Below, piece by piece: positions 25,283-33,981 of a DNA stretch of 64,000 bases. The notes under the pieces were generated by a model, which saw only the letters and a list, made by a program, of their open reading frames with translations, had not been told where the DNA came from and did no database searches. Within the stretch, counting starts at the first letter, position 1; the number at the start of each line of letters is the position of its first letter. A program made the translations under genes and the position numbers. Origin of the DNA: Cryobacterium sp. Y57 (GTDB lineage Bacteria > Actinomycetota > Actinomycetes > Actinomycetales > Microbacteriaceae); contig NZ_PJJL01000071.1 in NCBI RefSeq assembly GCF_002929505.1, positions 1 to 64,000 of the forward strand. The letters are read 5' to 3'.

Positions 25283-26896
25283 GTGTCGACGGCGAAGCAC
25301 TGGTTCAGGTCGTTCACGTTGAGCGCCCGTGGAGCAGTCGGCTCGATGATGGCGGCGACTCTGGTTTCCAGGGCGCTGGGTTTTGCGAAGGCCATTCTGC
25401 TGGTGGCCGCCATCGGCGGAACAAGTACGGCTGTCGCGGGTCAAACGTTTGAAATCGCGAACTCGGCGCCGACCTATCTGTTCGCCTTGATCGCCGGCGG
25501 CGTCCTCGGCGTCGTACTTGTTCCCCAGATCGTTCGGAACCTGCACGCTGGCCCCGCGGGGCAGGAAGACACTGACCGCCTTCTGACGATCATCCTTATC
25601 GGCGGGGCCGGCGCCACGGTCGTTCTTACCTTGTGTGCGCCGGGCATCGTCTGGATCTACGCCACGACGTGGTCCGCGCCGTGGCTAGGGCTTGCTACGT
25701 CGATGGCGTACTGGTGCCTGCCGCAAATTTTCTTTCTCATCGCCTTCGCCGTCTTGTCGCAGGTGTTGAACGCGCGCGGCGTGTTCGGTGCCCCAGCCTG
25801 GGCACCTGCAATCTCGAACGTCGTTGGCATCGGCGGCATCCTGGTGTTCCTCGTCGCTTTGCCCTCCGGACTGGGTGACGCTGGCTCGTGGACCCCACTG
25901 ATGGTCGCGGTCCTCAGCGGGGCCGCGACCTTGGCCATCGCCGTCCAGTCCCTTTTGTTGCTGATTCCGCTGCGTCGCATCGGTTTCCGTCTGCGCTTCC
26001 GATGGGGCTTTGCCGGTCTCGGCCACATGTCCTCGCTGGCCGGCTGGACTCTGGGTGGGGTGTTTGCCAGTCAAGTGGCCTACCTGATGACGGCGAACGT
26101 AGCCAGCAGCGCCGGAGAGTCACTCAACCAATTAGGCATCGACGGGCCAAGCCTGAACTCTCTCTCGATCGCATACCTGCTAATGCTTCTGCCCCATGGA
26201 ATTGTGACCGTGTCATTGACCACGGCCCTCTACACACGCATGAGCGGCGCCGCCGCACGCAACAACTTCGCTGAAGTTGAGTCCCTCTCCAATCTCGCGC
26301 TCCGACCTGTCGCGTATGTGTCACTCGCCGCTGCGGCAGTTTTCGTCGCTGTCGGGCCGATTCTGACTGAGGTGATCTTCGGCACGCCCTTCATCGGCCA
26401 CGTCTTGCAGGTGCTGGCGGTCGGCCTCGTCGGCTTCAGCCAGGCCTACGTCCTCAACCGCACATCCTTCACTCTGCAAGACGCCCGAGGCCCGTTCATC
26501 ACACAACTCACCATCGCCGTGCTCTCTGCAGCCGGTGCGCTGACAGCGGCGATCCTGCTTCCCCCGCAGCTGACCGTGATCGGAATCGCCGCCGGCATCT
26601 CGATCGCGAACATCGCCGGATGGTCGACAGCTCACGTCCTACTCAGACGAACTTTTCGAAAACGCGGACACGAACCCGATTCCAAGCCGGGAGCGGTGTG
26701 GGGTCTGACCCGGCTACTGGCGACGGCAATGATCAGCGCCGCAGCCGGGCTGGCCACGACGACTATCATCGGCACGCTAGCTAGCTTCATTGGAAGGGCC
26801 CTGATTTTCCTCCTCGCCGCCTCGATCGTCAGCGGGGTGTTTGTTGGGATCAGTTGGCTCTTGGGCGACCGCACAATCAACGATCTCCGGCGGTAG
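25283..26896 (+). CDS. murJ: MurJ-like lipid II flippase (MOP superfamily)
   Basis: The 537-residue protein has about fourteen hydrophobic segments and MurJ features: the N-terminal LVSRALGFAKAILLVAAIGG (Arg and Gly-Phe of the family start) and ALIAGGVLGVVLVPQIVR, then LPHGIVTVSLTTALYTRMS in the second half. Members flip lipid-linked precursors across the membrane for wall synthesis. The usual actinobacterial MurJ has a C-terminal pseudokinase region; this one ends with the membrane part. GTG 25283 is the likely start. Its neighbours are a class A penicillin-binding protein and an integrase, so it may be a second copy with a specialised role. Confidence 0.85.
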   Translation: MSTAKHWFRSFTLSARGAVGSMMAATLVSRALGFAKAILLVAAIGGTSTAVAGQTFEIANSAPTYLFALIAGGVLGVVLVPQIVRNLHAGPAGQEDTDRLLTIILIGGAGATVVLTLCAPGIVWIYATTWSAPWLGLATSMAYWCLPQIFFLIAFAVLSQVLNARGVFGAPAWAPAISNVVGIGGILVFLVALPSGLGDAGSWTPLMVAVLSGAATLAIAVQSLLLLIPLRRIGFRLRFRWGFAGLGHMSSLAGWTLGGVFASQVAYLMTANVASSAGESLNQLGIDGPSLNSLSIAYLLMLLPHGIVTVSLTTALYTRMSGAAARNNFAEVESLSNLALRPVAYVSLAAAAVFVAVGPILTEVIFGTPFIGHVLQVLAVGLVGFSQAYVLNRTSFTLQDARGPFITQLTIAVLSAAGALTAAILLPPQLTVIGIAAGISIANIAGWSTAHVLLRRTFRKRGHEPDSKPGAVWGLTRLLATAMISAAAGLATTTIIGTLASFIGRALIFLLAASIVSGVFVGISWLLGDRTINDLRR

Positions 26897-26967
26897 CCGC
26901 AGCAAGCACTGCTCCCGCGATCCGACAGCCATTCTCGGATGCGTAAGCTTCCATCGGGAATCCCATT

Positions 26968-26984
26968 GAGGGTTCCCCTTTCGG
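26968..26984. repeat. Intergenic hairpin-repeat core, copy 3
   Basis: GAGGGTTCCCCTTTCGG lies between the ends of the flippase and integrase genes. It differs from copy 1 (14819-14834) by shifting one G/C between the two runs and keeps the trailing TTTCGG. Confidence 0.45.
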
Positions 26985-27046
26985 AACGAAGCGCGAGTCG
27001 TCGATCGCCTGTTGAGTGTCCCGCTCACCGTTCCCTTCTGAAACTC

Positions 27047-28234
27047 CTACTGTAGTGGCGCCAACCGCTGCATCACCTCCGCCGGCCCCGACTTCACCGT
27101 GCGGTCCGGCTCCGCATAGTGCGCCTTGGTCGTCGACGTCGACGTGTGCCCGAGCATGTCGGCCGCCGCCTGCATTCCAAGCTCATTCGCGAGCAGCGTC
27201 GCCCCGGTGCGGCGAAAGGAGTGCGGCGTGATGTTCAGACCCTCGAGCCCCGCATTGCGGAGTATCTCCCGGAACGTGCGCCTGACGTTGTATGGCGCGA
27301 GCGGGGTGCCCACCCTCGAGTAGAAGATCAGGTGCTCCGCATCCTCCGGATCGAGCGAGGCCAAACGCTGGCGGATAACCTCGGCCGCGAAGGGCGGCAT
27401 GCCAATGACCCGGTTCGACTCGTGCGTCTTGGGATGCTCCTGACGGTGAACGCCGGCCTTGTTGTGCACGACGAGGGTGCCGCTGATATTCACCCGCGGC
27501 GGGTCGGCTTTCAGATCGACGTCGCACTGCCGAATGGCGAGCACTTCTCCGATGCGCGTGGCGGTGCCGAGCATCACCTCGATAATGTCGCGCACCTGGC
27601 CATCGGACCGCGGCCCCATTCTCCCTTCTTGAGTGCGCCATTCGCGGGCTGCAAGGCGGATAGCGGCAATCTGATCGGCCGTGAGCGCCTTCGGTGTGTG
27701 CGGGGGCCTCTTCACGCGCGACGTCTCCTTCATCGGATTTCGCGGAATGATTTCCCGCCGCGTTGCGAACGCCAGAATCATGCCCAAAATTGTTCGTGAA
27801 TGCTTCGCTCGCGTATACGACTGCATTCGCTGCTGCCTCAGGAAGAGCTCGATGCGACCAACAGTCACCTCCCTAATCGCAAAGTTCTCGAAGTAGGGCA
27901 GCACAAGCACGCGCAACGCGCGTTGATAGGTGTCCTTCGTGCCCTGGGCACGGTCGACATCGAGCATCACATCCTCCAGCCATGCCTCCGCGAGCAGCAG
28001 AAACGGTGAGCTCGCGGTGAGCAAGTCGCCACTGCCGCCGGCTCTCAGGCGGGCCGCTAGTTCTGCCTTGAGCGATGCCTGCGCCGTATTGCGACTCGGG
28101 CCGGTCGCCGTCACCCTCCGCGTTTGACCATCCCAGTCGCGGAAACGAGTAATCGCCCGGAATATCCCCGGACCGACCTGTTGAGTCGTGATGGCACCGA
28201 ACGTGCTGACTGGCAGTCGGGGTCGCCCGGCCAT
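27047..28234 (-). CDS. Tyrosine site-specific integrase
   Basis: This 395-residue phage-type integrase has an N-terminal arm-binding region, a SAM-like core-binding domain (about 70-160, KDTYQRALRVLVLPYFENFA) and the catalytic domain with Arg in TATRIGEVLAI, the H-x-x-R box in TPHSFRRTGATLL, the second His in LGHTSTS and the nucleophile Tyr in KAHYAEPDR. It integrates an element into a chromosomal site, here most likely the adjacent tRNA gene. It is translationally coupled to the excisionase gene by a TGATG overlap. No structural phage genes are in the window, so the element is an island or a decayed prophage. Confidence 0.95.
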   Translation of the reverse strand: MAGRPRLPVSTFGAITTQQVGPGIFRAITRFRDWDGQTRRVTATGPSRNTAQASLKAELAARLRAGGSGDLLTASSPFLLLAEAWLEDVMLDVDRAQGTKDTYQRALRVLVLPYFENFAIREVTVGRIELFLRQQRMQSYTRAKHSRTILGMILAFATRREIIPRNPMKETSRVKRPPHTPKALTADQIAAIRLAAREWRTQEGRMGPRSDGQVRDIIEVMLGTATRIGEVLAIRQCDVDLKADPPRVNISGTLVVHNKAGVHRQEHPKTHESNRVIGMPPFAAEVIRQRLASLDPEDAEHLIFYSRVGTPLAPYNVRRTFREILRNAGLEGLNITPHSFRRTGATLLANELGMQAAADMLGHTSTSTTKAHYAEPDRTVKSGPAEVMQRLAPLQ

Positions 28235-28470
28235 CAGCGTTTGGCCTCGTGATCGACGACGGGAGTCTCTGGCTCATGGAGCCCGTCGAGCCATCGCACC
28301 ACGTCGGACACGCGGAACCGGATCTCCCGCCCCACTCGAATGCCCGAGGGACCACGTCCGTCTGTACGCAGGTCGTAAATCGCCTGCGTCTGAACGCCGA
28401 GGTACTCGGCGAGCTCGCTTGTCGTTAAAACCGGCTCCAGGCCGAGCCCGAAGTGTTGTTCGCTATCCAT
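28234..28470 (-). CDS. Excisionase-like helix-turn-helix protein
   Basis: The 78-residue protein has a MerR-like winged helix of the HTH_17 (excisionase) type: EPVLTTSELAEYLGVQTQAI through the wing IRVGREIRFRVSDVVRWL. Such proteins bend DNA at the attachment site and direct the integrase toward excision. ATG 28470 is chosen because it starts a well-formed short domain; the frame is open upstream to 28590. Its stop overlaps the integrase start by one base. Confidence 0.88.
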   Translation of the reverse strand: MDSEQHFGLGLEPVLTTSELAEYLGVQTQAIYDLRTDGRGPSGIRVGREIRFRVSDVVRWLDGLHEPETPVVDHEAKR

Positions 28471-28641
28471 AACCCGTAGGTAATCGAGGTCACTCCAGAC
28501 AACTCGAAATGGGTCGTGCACCTTCTCTACGAAGACCCGGAGGAGGCGGAAATTTTTGAATAAACGGCCAATAAACGGATAGTGCGTCAAGTCTTACCCT
28601 TTCGGTAAAGACAAGAAACCCTGATCAGATCAAATTTACAG

Positions 28642-28715
28642 TAGGGCGGCCGGGACTTGAACCCGGGACCGACGGATTATGAGTCCGCTGCTCTAACCAG
28701 CTGAGCTACCGCCCC
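28642..28715 (-). tRNA. tRNA-Met (CAU anticodon; Ile2 possible)
   Basis: The 74-base cloverleaf has acceptor stem GGGGCGG/CCGCCCT (one G-U pair), D-arm GCTCAGCTGGTTAGAGC, an anticodon stem GCGGA/TCCGT with the CAT triplet in loop CTCATAA, and T-arm CCGGG-TTCAAGT-CCCGG. CCA is not encoded. A CAU anticodon reads Met, or AUA if the C is modified to lysidine; sequence alone does not separate these. The excisionase and integrase lie directly beyond its 3' end, so it is probably the attachment site of the element. Confidence 0.9.
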
Positions 28716-28754
28716 AAAGAGAACGACCACACGGTCGTACCCACAAATACGTGA

Positions 28755-30035
28755 CTATCCCGGCGTCTGCGACGAAACCCCGTTGGTGACCAGATCGCTC
28801 ACCGGCTCCCCACGATACAGGCATTCGAACGTGTTCAAAGTGCGCTTGATGTCATGCGTGGCAATGAGCTTGAGTGACTTCCGCTTGAGTGCCTCCAGGC
28901 GTTCCGGGGTAGCCGTTAGCACCAGGGTCAGTTTGTCCGCCAGATCCTGCGCATCGCTCGGCTTGAATAGGTACCCGTTGGCCTGGTCATGAACGAGGTG
29001 TGGAAGCGCCATTGCATCGGCGGCCACAATGGGCAATCCCGACGCCATGGCCTCCATCGTGGCGATACTCTGCAGCTCGGCGATGGACGGCATGGCGAAA
29101 ACCGTAGCCCGTGAGTACGCCGCGCGCAGCTCGTCATCCGTCACATAACCGGTGAACGTGACCCGGGAGCGGATGCCGAGGGTGTCGGCCAGGTGCTCCA
29201 GGTTGCGTTTCTGGTCGCCACCGCCGACAATCTCGACCCGGGCGTCGAGGTCGGGTGACAACAGCGCTGCCGCCTGCAGGAGTACGTCGATCTGCTTCTC
29301 TCCGGTAACGCGACCGACGAATAGGATTCGGTTCTTTGTGCGCGGCTCGAAGTTCGGCGCGTAGTTGTCAGCATCGATTCCGCAGGAGATCGCATGGACA
29401 TCGGTGAGACCGGTGTATTTCTCCAAAAATTGCGCGGCTCGTATGGTCGGGGTGGTGACGGCTGCGGCGCGGCCGAACGTGCGCCGGGCAGCACGCCAGG
29501 CCGCCTTGATAACGCGATCTTGTAAGCCGACCGGCACCAGGGAGAACTTCACCATATTCTCGGGCATGAAGTGATTCGTGCCGACCAGGCGAATGTTGCG
29601 CTTGGCCGCCTCGATCGAAACACCGCGGCCGACGTTGATGTGGGACTGAAAGTGTACGACGTCGGGATGGAACGAGTCGAGAATGCGCCGGCTTTCACCG
29701 CGAATCAGCCAGGGCAAAGCGTAGCGTAACCAGTCGTGCGGGTACCAGCGCCAGCTGTGCAGGCGATGCACCACCATCGGCTGCCCCTCGTGCATTTCGG
29801 TCCAACTGCCGTGCTTGCGCGACGCCGCAGGAGCCATGATCTGAACTTCGTGGCCGCGTGCCACTAGGCCGGCGGCCAGTCGTTCAGCAAATCGAGCAGC
29901 ACCGTTCACGTCAGGTGCAAAAGTGTCAGCAGCAATGAGAACACGAATCCGCGGCTTTTCAGACGGCGCACCCGCGGCGCGCTCGGGCGTATTGCCCGGG
30001 GTTGGGCTGCTCAGCAAGTCGGTCGAATCTGACAA
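28755..30035 (-). CDS. Glycosyltransferase family 4
   Basis: This 426-residue GT-B enzyme starts with the donor-independent N-lobe (RVLIAADTFAPDVNGAARFA) and has the GT4 C-lobe signatures ILFVGRVTGEKQID and the acidic site in PSIAELQSIATMEAMASGLP, where the E-x7-E pair binds the nucleotide sugar. It resembles MgtA/PimB-like enzymes that mannosylate or glucosylate membrane lipids in actinobacteria; the acceptor is not known. It lies alone on the minus strand next to the tRNA gene, at the start of the conserved half of the window. Confidence 0.9.
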   Translation of the reverse strand: MSDSTDLLSSPTPGNTPERAAGAPSEKPRIRVLIAADTFAPDVNGAARFAERLAAGLVARGHEVQIMAPAASRKHGSWTEMHEGQPMVVHRLHSWRWYPHDWLRYALPWLIRGESRRILDSFHPDVVHFQSHINVGRGVSIEAAKRNIRLVGTNHFMPENMVKFSLVPVGLQDRVIKAAWRAARRTFGRAAAVTTPTIRAAQFLEKYTGLTDVHAISCGIDADNYAPNFEPRTKNRILFVGRVTGEKQIDVLLQAAALLSPDLDARVEIVGGGDQKRNLEHLADTLGIRSRVTFTGYVTDDELRAAYSRATVFAMPSIAELQSIATMEAMASGLPIVAADAMALPHLVHDQANGYLFKPSDAQDLADKLTLVLTATPERLEALKRKSLKLIATHDIKRTLNTFECLYRGEPVSDLVTNGVSSQTPG

Positions 30036-30190
30036 GTGGAGTGGTCCCTACGTTGTTGGGCCGGAGAGCATCATCCGGCAGGAAATCTTAAGTGCAGTCG
30101 CTAGAAATGACGCGGTGCACTCGAACCCTATTCTAAACCGTGCCCACCCAGCGGTGTCCCGCACCGCGGCGCCCCAAAATTCTTCACGAG

Positions 30191-31105
30191 TCAGCGGTCG
30201 AGTTGGGGGTGATAGCGCGCGAGCAGAAAAACCCCCCAAATGGCGATTGCCCCGGCCACGACGAAAGCAACGGCAGCCGCGGGCGGTGCCTGACTGGCTT
30301 CTCCCAGCACGATGATTCCAATGCCGACGGCGACGAGCGGGTCAACAACAGTGAGCCCTGCAATGACAAGATCCGGTGGTCCCGACGCGTAGGCGTTCTG
30401 CACGAAGTACGCTCCCAGCACAGCGGCGAGCAGTAGACCGAGCACGCACGTCAACGTAAGCCACTCAAAGTTTCCGTGCTGGGTGCGATTGATGACAACC
30501 TTGGCCAACGTCGCTACGAATCCGTAGAGCACGCCGGCACCGAGAATGTAGAAAATTGCCTGTGACCGGCGGCGGAGAAACCCGAAGGCAAGCGCAAAGG
30601 CCAGTAGAACGACCGCGAGAACGATGAGGATTGTCACCAGGTTTTGATCAGTGACCGGTTTGTCGACGGCCGTGAACGCGGCCACGGTCACGAACAGGCC
30701 TACGCCGCCCACGCACATAGAGATGGCGATAATGCTCGCCCGATTGAGCTTGACCTGGCTGACTCGTGCATTCAGAACGGCAGTGATGACGAGAGCGACC
30801 GCCCCGAGCGGCTGCACGACGATGATGGGCGCGAAGGCAAGGCTCGTCAGTTGGAACACAACAGCCAGGCCGAGCATAAGAGATCCAAACACCCAGGACG
30901 GCCGGGCCAGCAGCAGGGTCAGCTGGCGCACGCTGAGCCCGCCGGTGACCGCTTTGGTGCGCGCCTCGACCTTATTCACGCCGCGATGCTGAAATTGCGC
31001 GCCGAGGGAGAGAAAGACGGCGCCGACCAAGGCCAGCGGAATTCCGATGGCCTGCCGCGGATCAATGGCGATTTCTGTCGCCAGATCGGTTAGGTCAGGA
31101 GTCAC
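30191..31105 (-). CDS. DMT family membrane transporter
   Basis: The 304-residue protein has nine or ten hydrophobic segments in EamA-like order, with features seen in the DMT branch near NIPA-type magnesium transporters (LALVGAVFLSLGAQFQHRGV, then SLAFAPIIVVQPLGAVALVI). Substrate is unknown. The GTG start at 31105 is 40 bases from the divergent deformylase gene. Confidence 0.85.
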   Translation of the reverse strand: MTPDLTDLATEIAIDPRQAIGIPLALVGAVFLSLGAQFQHRGVNKVEARTKAVTGGLSVRQLTLLLARPSWVFGSLMLGLAVVFQLTSLAFAPIIVVQPLGAVALVITAVLNARVSQVKLNRASIIAISMCVGGVGLFVTVAAFTAVDKPVTDQNLVTILIVLAVVLLAFALAFGFLRRRSQAIFYILGAGVLYGFVATLAKVVINRTQHGNFEWLTLTCVLGLLLAAVLGAYFVQNAYASGPPDLVIAGLTVVDPLVAVGIGIIVLGEASQAPPAAAVAFVVAGAIAIWGVFLLARYHPQLDR

Positions 31106-31145
31106 TTGACGACCCTATCGACAAGCTTGACGATATTCTGGAGGA

Positions 31146-31718
31146 ATGGCCGTACGCGCAATAGTAATTTCAGGTGACCCCGTTCTCCACTCCCCCGCCG
31201 CTCCCGTCGTTGATTTCGACGACGATTTGCGCGCGTTGGTGAAAGACATGTTTGAGACGATGGATGCTGCGCCGGGGGTCGGTCTCGCCGCCACGCAGGT
31301 GGGAGTCGGGCTGCGCATCTTCACGTACAGCTACCAGGACGACGATGACCTGTCTTGGCGAGGCGTCGCGATCAACCCTGAACTCTGGATCACCCCCGTG
31401 TCGGCCGAGCCCGTTGACGACGAAGATGTCGACGAAGACGAAGGATGCCTGTCATTTCCGGGCGAACGTTTTCCACTAAAACGGGCAGAGTCGGCCATTC
31501 TGCGCGCCGTCGACGCCGAGCAACAACCATTCGAGATTCGAGCGGACGGCTGGCTCGCCCGTATCTTTCAGCATGAGTTCGACCACCTCGACGGCACCCT
31601 GTACGTTGACCGCCTCGAGCACGTCTACGCGAAGGCGGCGGCGAAAATCGAACGGAAGAAAAGCTGGGGCGTGCCCGGCCTGAGCTGGACTCCTGGGGTC
31701 GACAACCTCGAGGGCTAA
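31146..31718 (+). CDS. def: Peptide deformylase
   Basis: The 190-residue enzyme removes the formyl group from the first Met of new proteins. All three family motifs are present: GVGLAATQVG (motif 1), EGCLSFPGE with the metal-binding Cys (motif 2) and HEFDHLDG with the two metal-binding His and the catalytic Glu (motif 3). ATG 31146 has ggagga immediately upstream and a TATTCT six bases before the ATG that may be its -10 box. Confidence 0.97.
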   Translation: MAVRAIVISGDPVLHSPAAPVVDFDDDLRALVKDMFETMDAAPGVGLAATQVGVGLRIFTYSYQDDDDLSWRGVAINPELWITPVSAEPVDDEDVDEDEGCLSFPGERFPLKRAESAILRAVDAEQQPFEIRADGWLARIFQHEFDHLDGTLYVDRLEHVYAKAAAKIERKKSWGVPGLSWTPGVDNLEG

Positions 31719-31759
31719 CAGCTAGACACAAGGATCAGGCACGGTGAGTGGTCCCGAGG

Positions 31760-32635
31760 TCACCGGCCGAGGTCTACTCCGTGCACGCCGTTGTGAAACC
31801 GCAGGGATGGGAACACGGCCGACACCGAGAAACCCAGCCCGGGTACCGTTCCGGCGTTGAAGACACCGCCGAAAAGCTGTGCGCGCTCCCGCATCTGCGT
31901 GATGCCGGGGCCGGCGATGCTCTCGCTGAGGGCCTTGAGGTCGTCCTCGATCGTGTACGGGGTGCGTGCAGCCTGTTCGCCGGCTTCCTTGCCGTCCCGA
32001 CGGGCTGCGGCGCGGATGCCGTCATCGTCGACGAGCAATTGCAGGCCGTCCCTGGTCCAGGTGAACGACACGCGCGCTTCGGTTCCAACGCCGCCATGCT
32101 TGAGCGCGTTTGAGAGGGCGCTCTGCAGAATTCGGAAGATGGCCAGCTCGGCACCCGCCTTGAGCGCGAATCGTTCGCCCGATTCGATGAAGCCGACCAC
32201 CAGACCGGCGTCACGCATCACGCGAAACAGGTCGCGGGTTGACTGCGGGCCTGGCTGTAAGGCCCCAACCGTTTCACCCTCGCGCACGATTGTCAGCACG
32301 CGACGCATGTCAGCGAGGGCCACCCGGCCATCATCAACGAGCGCCGTGGCGGCGCGTACGGCCGTTGAAGGATCACTCTCCGCCATGTAGCGGGCGCCCT
32401 CGGCCCGCGTGACGAGGCGAGCGATGGTGAGCACTGCGCCATCCTGTAACTCCCGAATGATGGCCAGGCGCCCTTGTTGCTCGGCGAGGGAGAGTTCCAG
32501 CTCAATGCGCACACGTTCAGCGGCATTGCGATCGAAGATGACCCGACGTGAGCGCAGCAACGAGATGGTCCACAACACGAGTAGCGCCCCGGATACTACG
32601 CCGAGTGCCGGTACCAGAAGTTGCGAGAATTCCAC
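31760..32635 (-). CDS. Degenerate histidine kinase-like protein (His to Gln)
   Basis: The 291-residue protein has one N-terminal membrane helix (about 5-26), a HisKA_3-like helix and a HATPase domain. The phospho-acceptor position reads RELQDGAV with Gln64 where active kinases have HD. The N-box reads FRILQSALSNALKHG, keeping Asn but lacking the usual Glu after Gln, while the D-box VDDDG and the G-box remain. It can probably bind ATP but not autophosphorylate on the usual His. No response regulator is adjacent. It could be a pseudokinase, an anti-sigma-like partner or a regulator of another kinase. It is otherwise intact, so it is not an ordinary decayed gene. Confidence 0.85.
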   Translation of the reverse strand: MEFSQLLVPALGVVSGALLVLWTISLLRSRRVIFDRNAAERVRIELELSLAEQQGRLAIIRELQDGAVLTIARLVTRAEGARYMAESDPSTAVRAATALVDDGRVALADMRRVLTIVREGETVGALQPGPQSTRDLFRVMRDAGLVVGFIESGERFALKAGAELAIFRILQSALSNALKHGGVGTEARVSFTWTRDGLQLLVDDDGIRAAARRDGKEAGEQAARTPYTIEDDLKALSESIAGPGITQMRERAQLFGGVFNAGTVPGLGFSVSAVFPSLRFHNGVHGVDLGR

Positions 32636-32720
32636 TGCTGACCGCCGTTTCTTGTGCCGAAAGCATGGCGCATTTTAAGAGGTGAAAAAACTTTCTGTCG
32701 AAACAAAAAATATACCGACA

Positions 32721-32757
32721 AAAAAGGCCACCCGGGGTGGAGCCCTGAGTGGCCTTT
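32721..32757 (-). terminator. Rho-independent terminator after tRNA-Asn
   Basis: On the minus strand AAGGCCAC pairs with GTGGCCTT around a GC-rich loop that can extend the stem, followed by a run of T residues. It lies just past the 3' end of tRNA-Asn. Confidence 0.85.
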
Positions 32758-32759
32758 CG

Positions 32760-32832
32760 CTCCCCGACTTGGACTCGAACCAAGAACCTGCGCATTAACA
32801 GTGCGCTGCTCTGCCAATTGAGCTATCGAGGA
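32760..32832 (-). tRNA. tRNA-Asn (GUU)
   Basis: The 73-base cloverleaf has acceptor stem TCCTCGA/TCGGGGA (one T-G pair), D-arm GCTCAATTGGCAGAGC, anticodon loop CTGTTAA with GTT, and T-arm with GGTTCGAGTCC. The discriminator is G, and CCA is not encoded. A terminator follows. Confidence 0.95.
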
Positions 32833-33061
32833 ATACTGGAACAGCGTTGTTACTGTACCAAGATTTCTTGTTGTGCCAAAACCACGACGACTGCCGATTG
32901 GCTCTAACTTCTCATTTCAATCACCGAAAAGCCTCTGCAGGCCACGAAAAGTGGGCCATGGGCAACAGTTGAGCAGTCTGGTGCGCCAAAGCAGGTCGGG
33001 CGTGTCGGGCCGATCGTGAGCGATCACGATTCACAGCGGATGCGATCGATCGCGACCCAGA

Positions 33062-33976
33062 TCAGTTCCCGGCCACGCCACCGGTTTCACCGCTGGAGTC
33101 GCCAACCTCGATGCTGCCCACATCATCGACGACAGCAGGGCCTGCGGGAGTGACGGCGGGCGGCTGCAAAGCTGCGGCGAGTCCACGGACATACGGGTGC
33201 CAGGGGTCTCGAAAGACGTCGTCGATGGTACCGAGACCGACCAGCACGCCCTGGTGCATGACGCCGATGCGACTGGTGACGCGCTGCAGCACGGCCAGGT
33301 CGGAGCTGATCACTAACGCGGAGAAGGATCGTTCCTGCTGCAATTCGCGGATCAGGTCAACCACGGCGTCGCGCACCAGTACATCAACGCCCGCTGTGGG
33401 CTCGTCAGCGATCAACAGGGCCGGACCGAATACGAGGGCTCGGGCCAGCGCTACCCGCTGTCGTTGACCGCTGGAGAGCTCATAGGGATACTGACTGAGA
33501 AGAGCCAGCGGCAGGCGCACCGCATCGATCATGGTGGCCACCTGGGCGCCGAGCGCACGACGGTTGAACCGTCGATCCCGTTCGAGTACCGGTTCGGCGA
33601 CAATCTCGGCCACCGTCATCGTCGACGGCAGGGTATCGGCGGCATCCTGGGCCAGCAGCCCCACTTCGAAGGTCAGCCGGGTCAGCTTACGTTTGCTGAT
33701 ACGGCGCAGCTCGAACCCGAGCACGGTTGCCTCTCCCCCGGTGATTTGCGGACGGATGCCAGCGGCATCGTTCACGAATGCGTCACCGGAGAGCACCCGG
33801 GCGAGGGTGCTTTTGCCCGAGCCGCTCTCACCGAGCAGACCCACGACCTCCCCCGGTGCGACGCGCAGGGTGAACCCGTGCACCGCGACGAACGCCGGGC
33901 TCGCCCCGTGCGGCGGGTATTCGATGGTCAGATCGCTCGTTTGAATCGGGGGAACGGATGCAGCGCCATGCTTCAT
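33062..33976 (-). CDS. ABC transporter ATP-binding protein, DppF/OppF type
   Basis: The 304-residue ATPase has Walker A GESGSGKSTLAR, signature LSSGQRQRVALARAL, Walker B LLIADEPTAGVDV and the oligopeptide-type C-terminal extension WHPYVRGLAAAL. It is the last gene of the oligopeptide ABC operon, five bases after the double-ATPase gene. The C-terminal tail is acidic and Gly-rich. Because the preceding gene already has two ATPase domains, this third one may partner with a different permease set or be redundant. Confidence 0.92.
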   Translation of the reverse strand: MKHGAASVPPIQTSDLTIEYPPHGASPAFVAVHGFTLRVAPGEVVGLLGESGSGKSTLARVLSGDAFVNDAAGIRPQITGGEATVLGFELRRISKRKLTRLTFEVGLLAQDAADTLPSTMTVAEIVAEPVLERDRRFNRRALGAQVATMIDAVRLPLALLSQYPYELSSGQRQRVALARALVFGPALLIADEPTAGVDVLVRDAVVDLIRELQQERSFSALVISSDLAVLQRVTSRIGVMHQGVLVGLGTIDDVFRDPWHPYVRGLAAALQPPAVTPAGPAVVDDVGSIEVGDSSGETGGVAGN

Positions 33977-33981
33977 TCGAT

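Noticed and set aside
28642-32832. The two tRNA genes considered as att direct repeats flanking an element
   Set aside because: tRNA-Asn and the CAU tRNA differ throughout their 3' halves, and the genes between them look like backbone.
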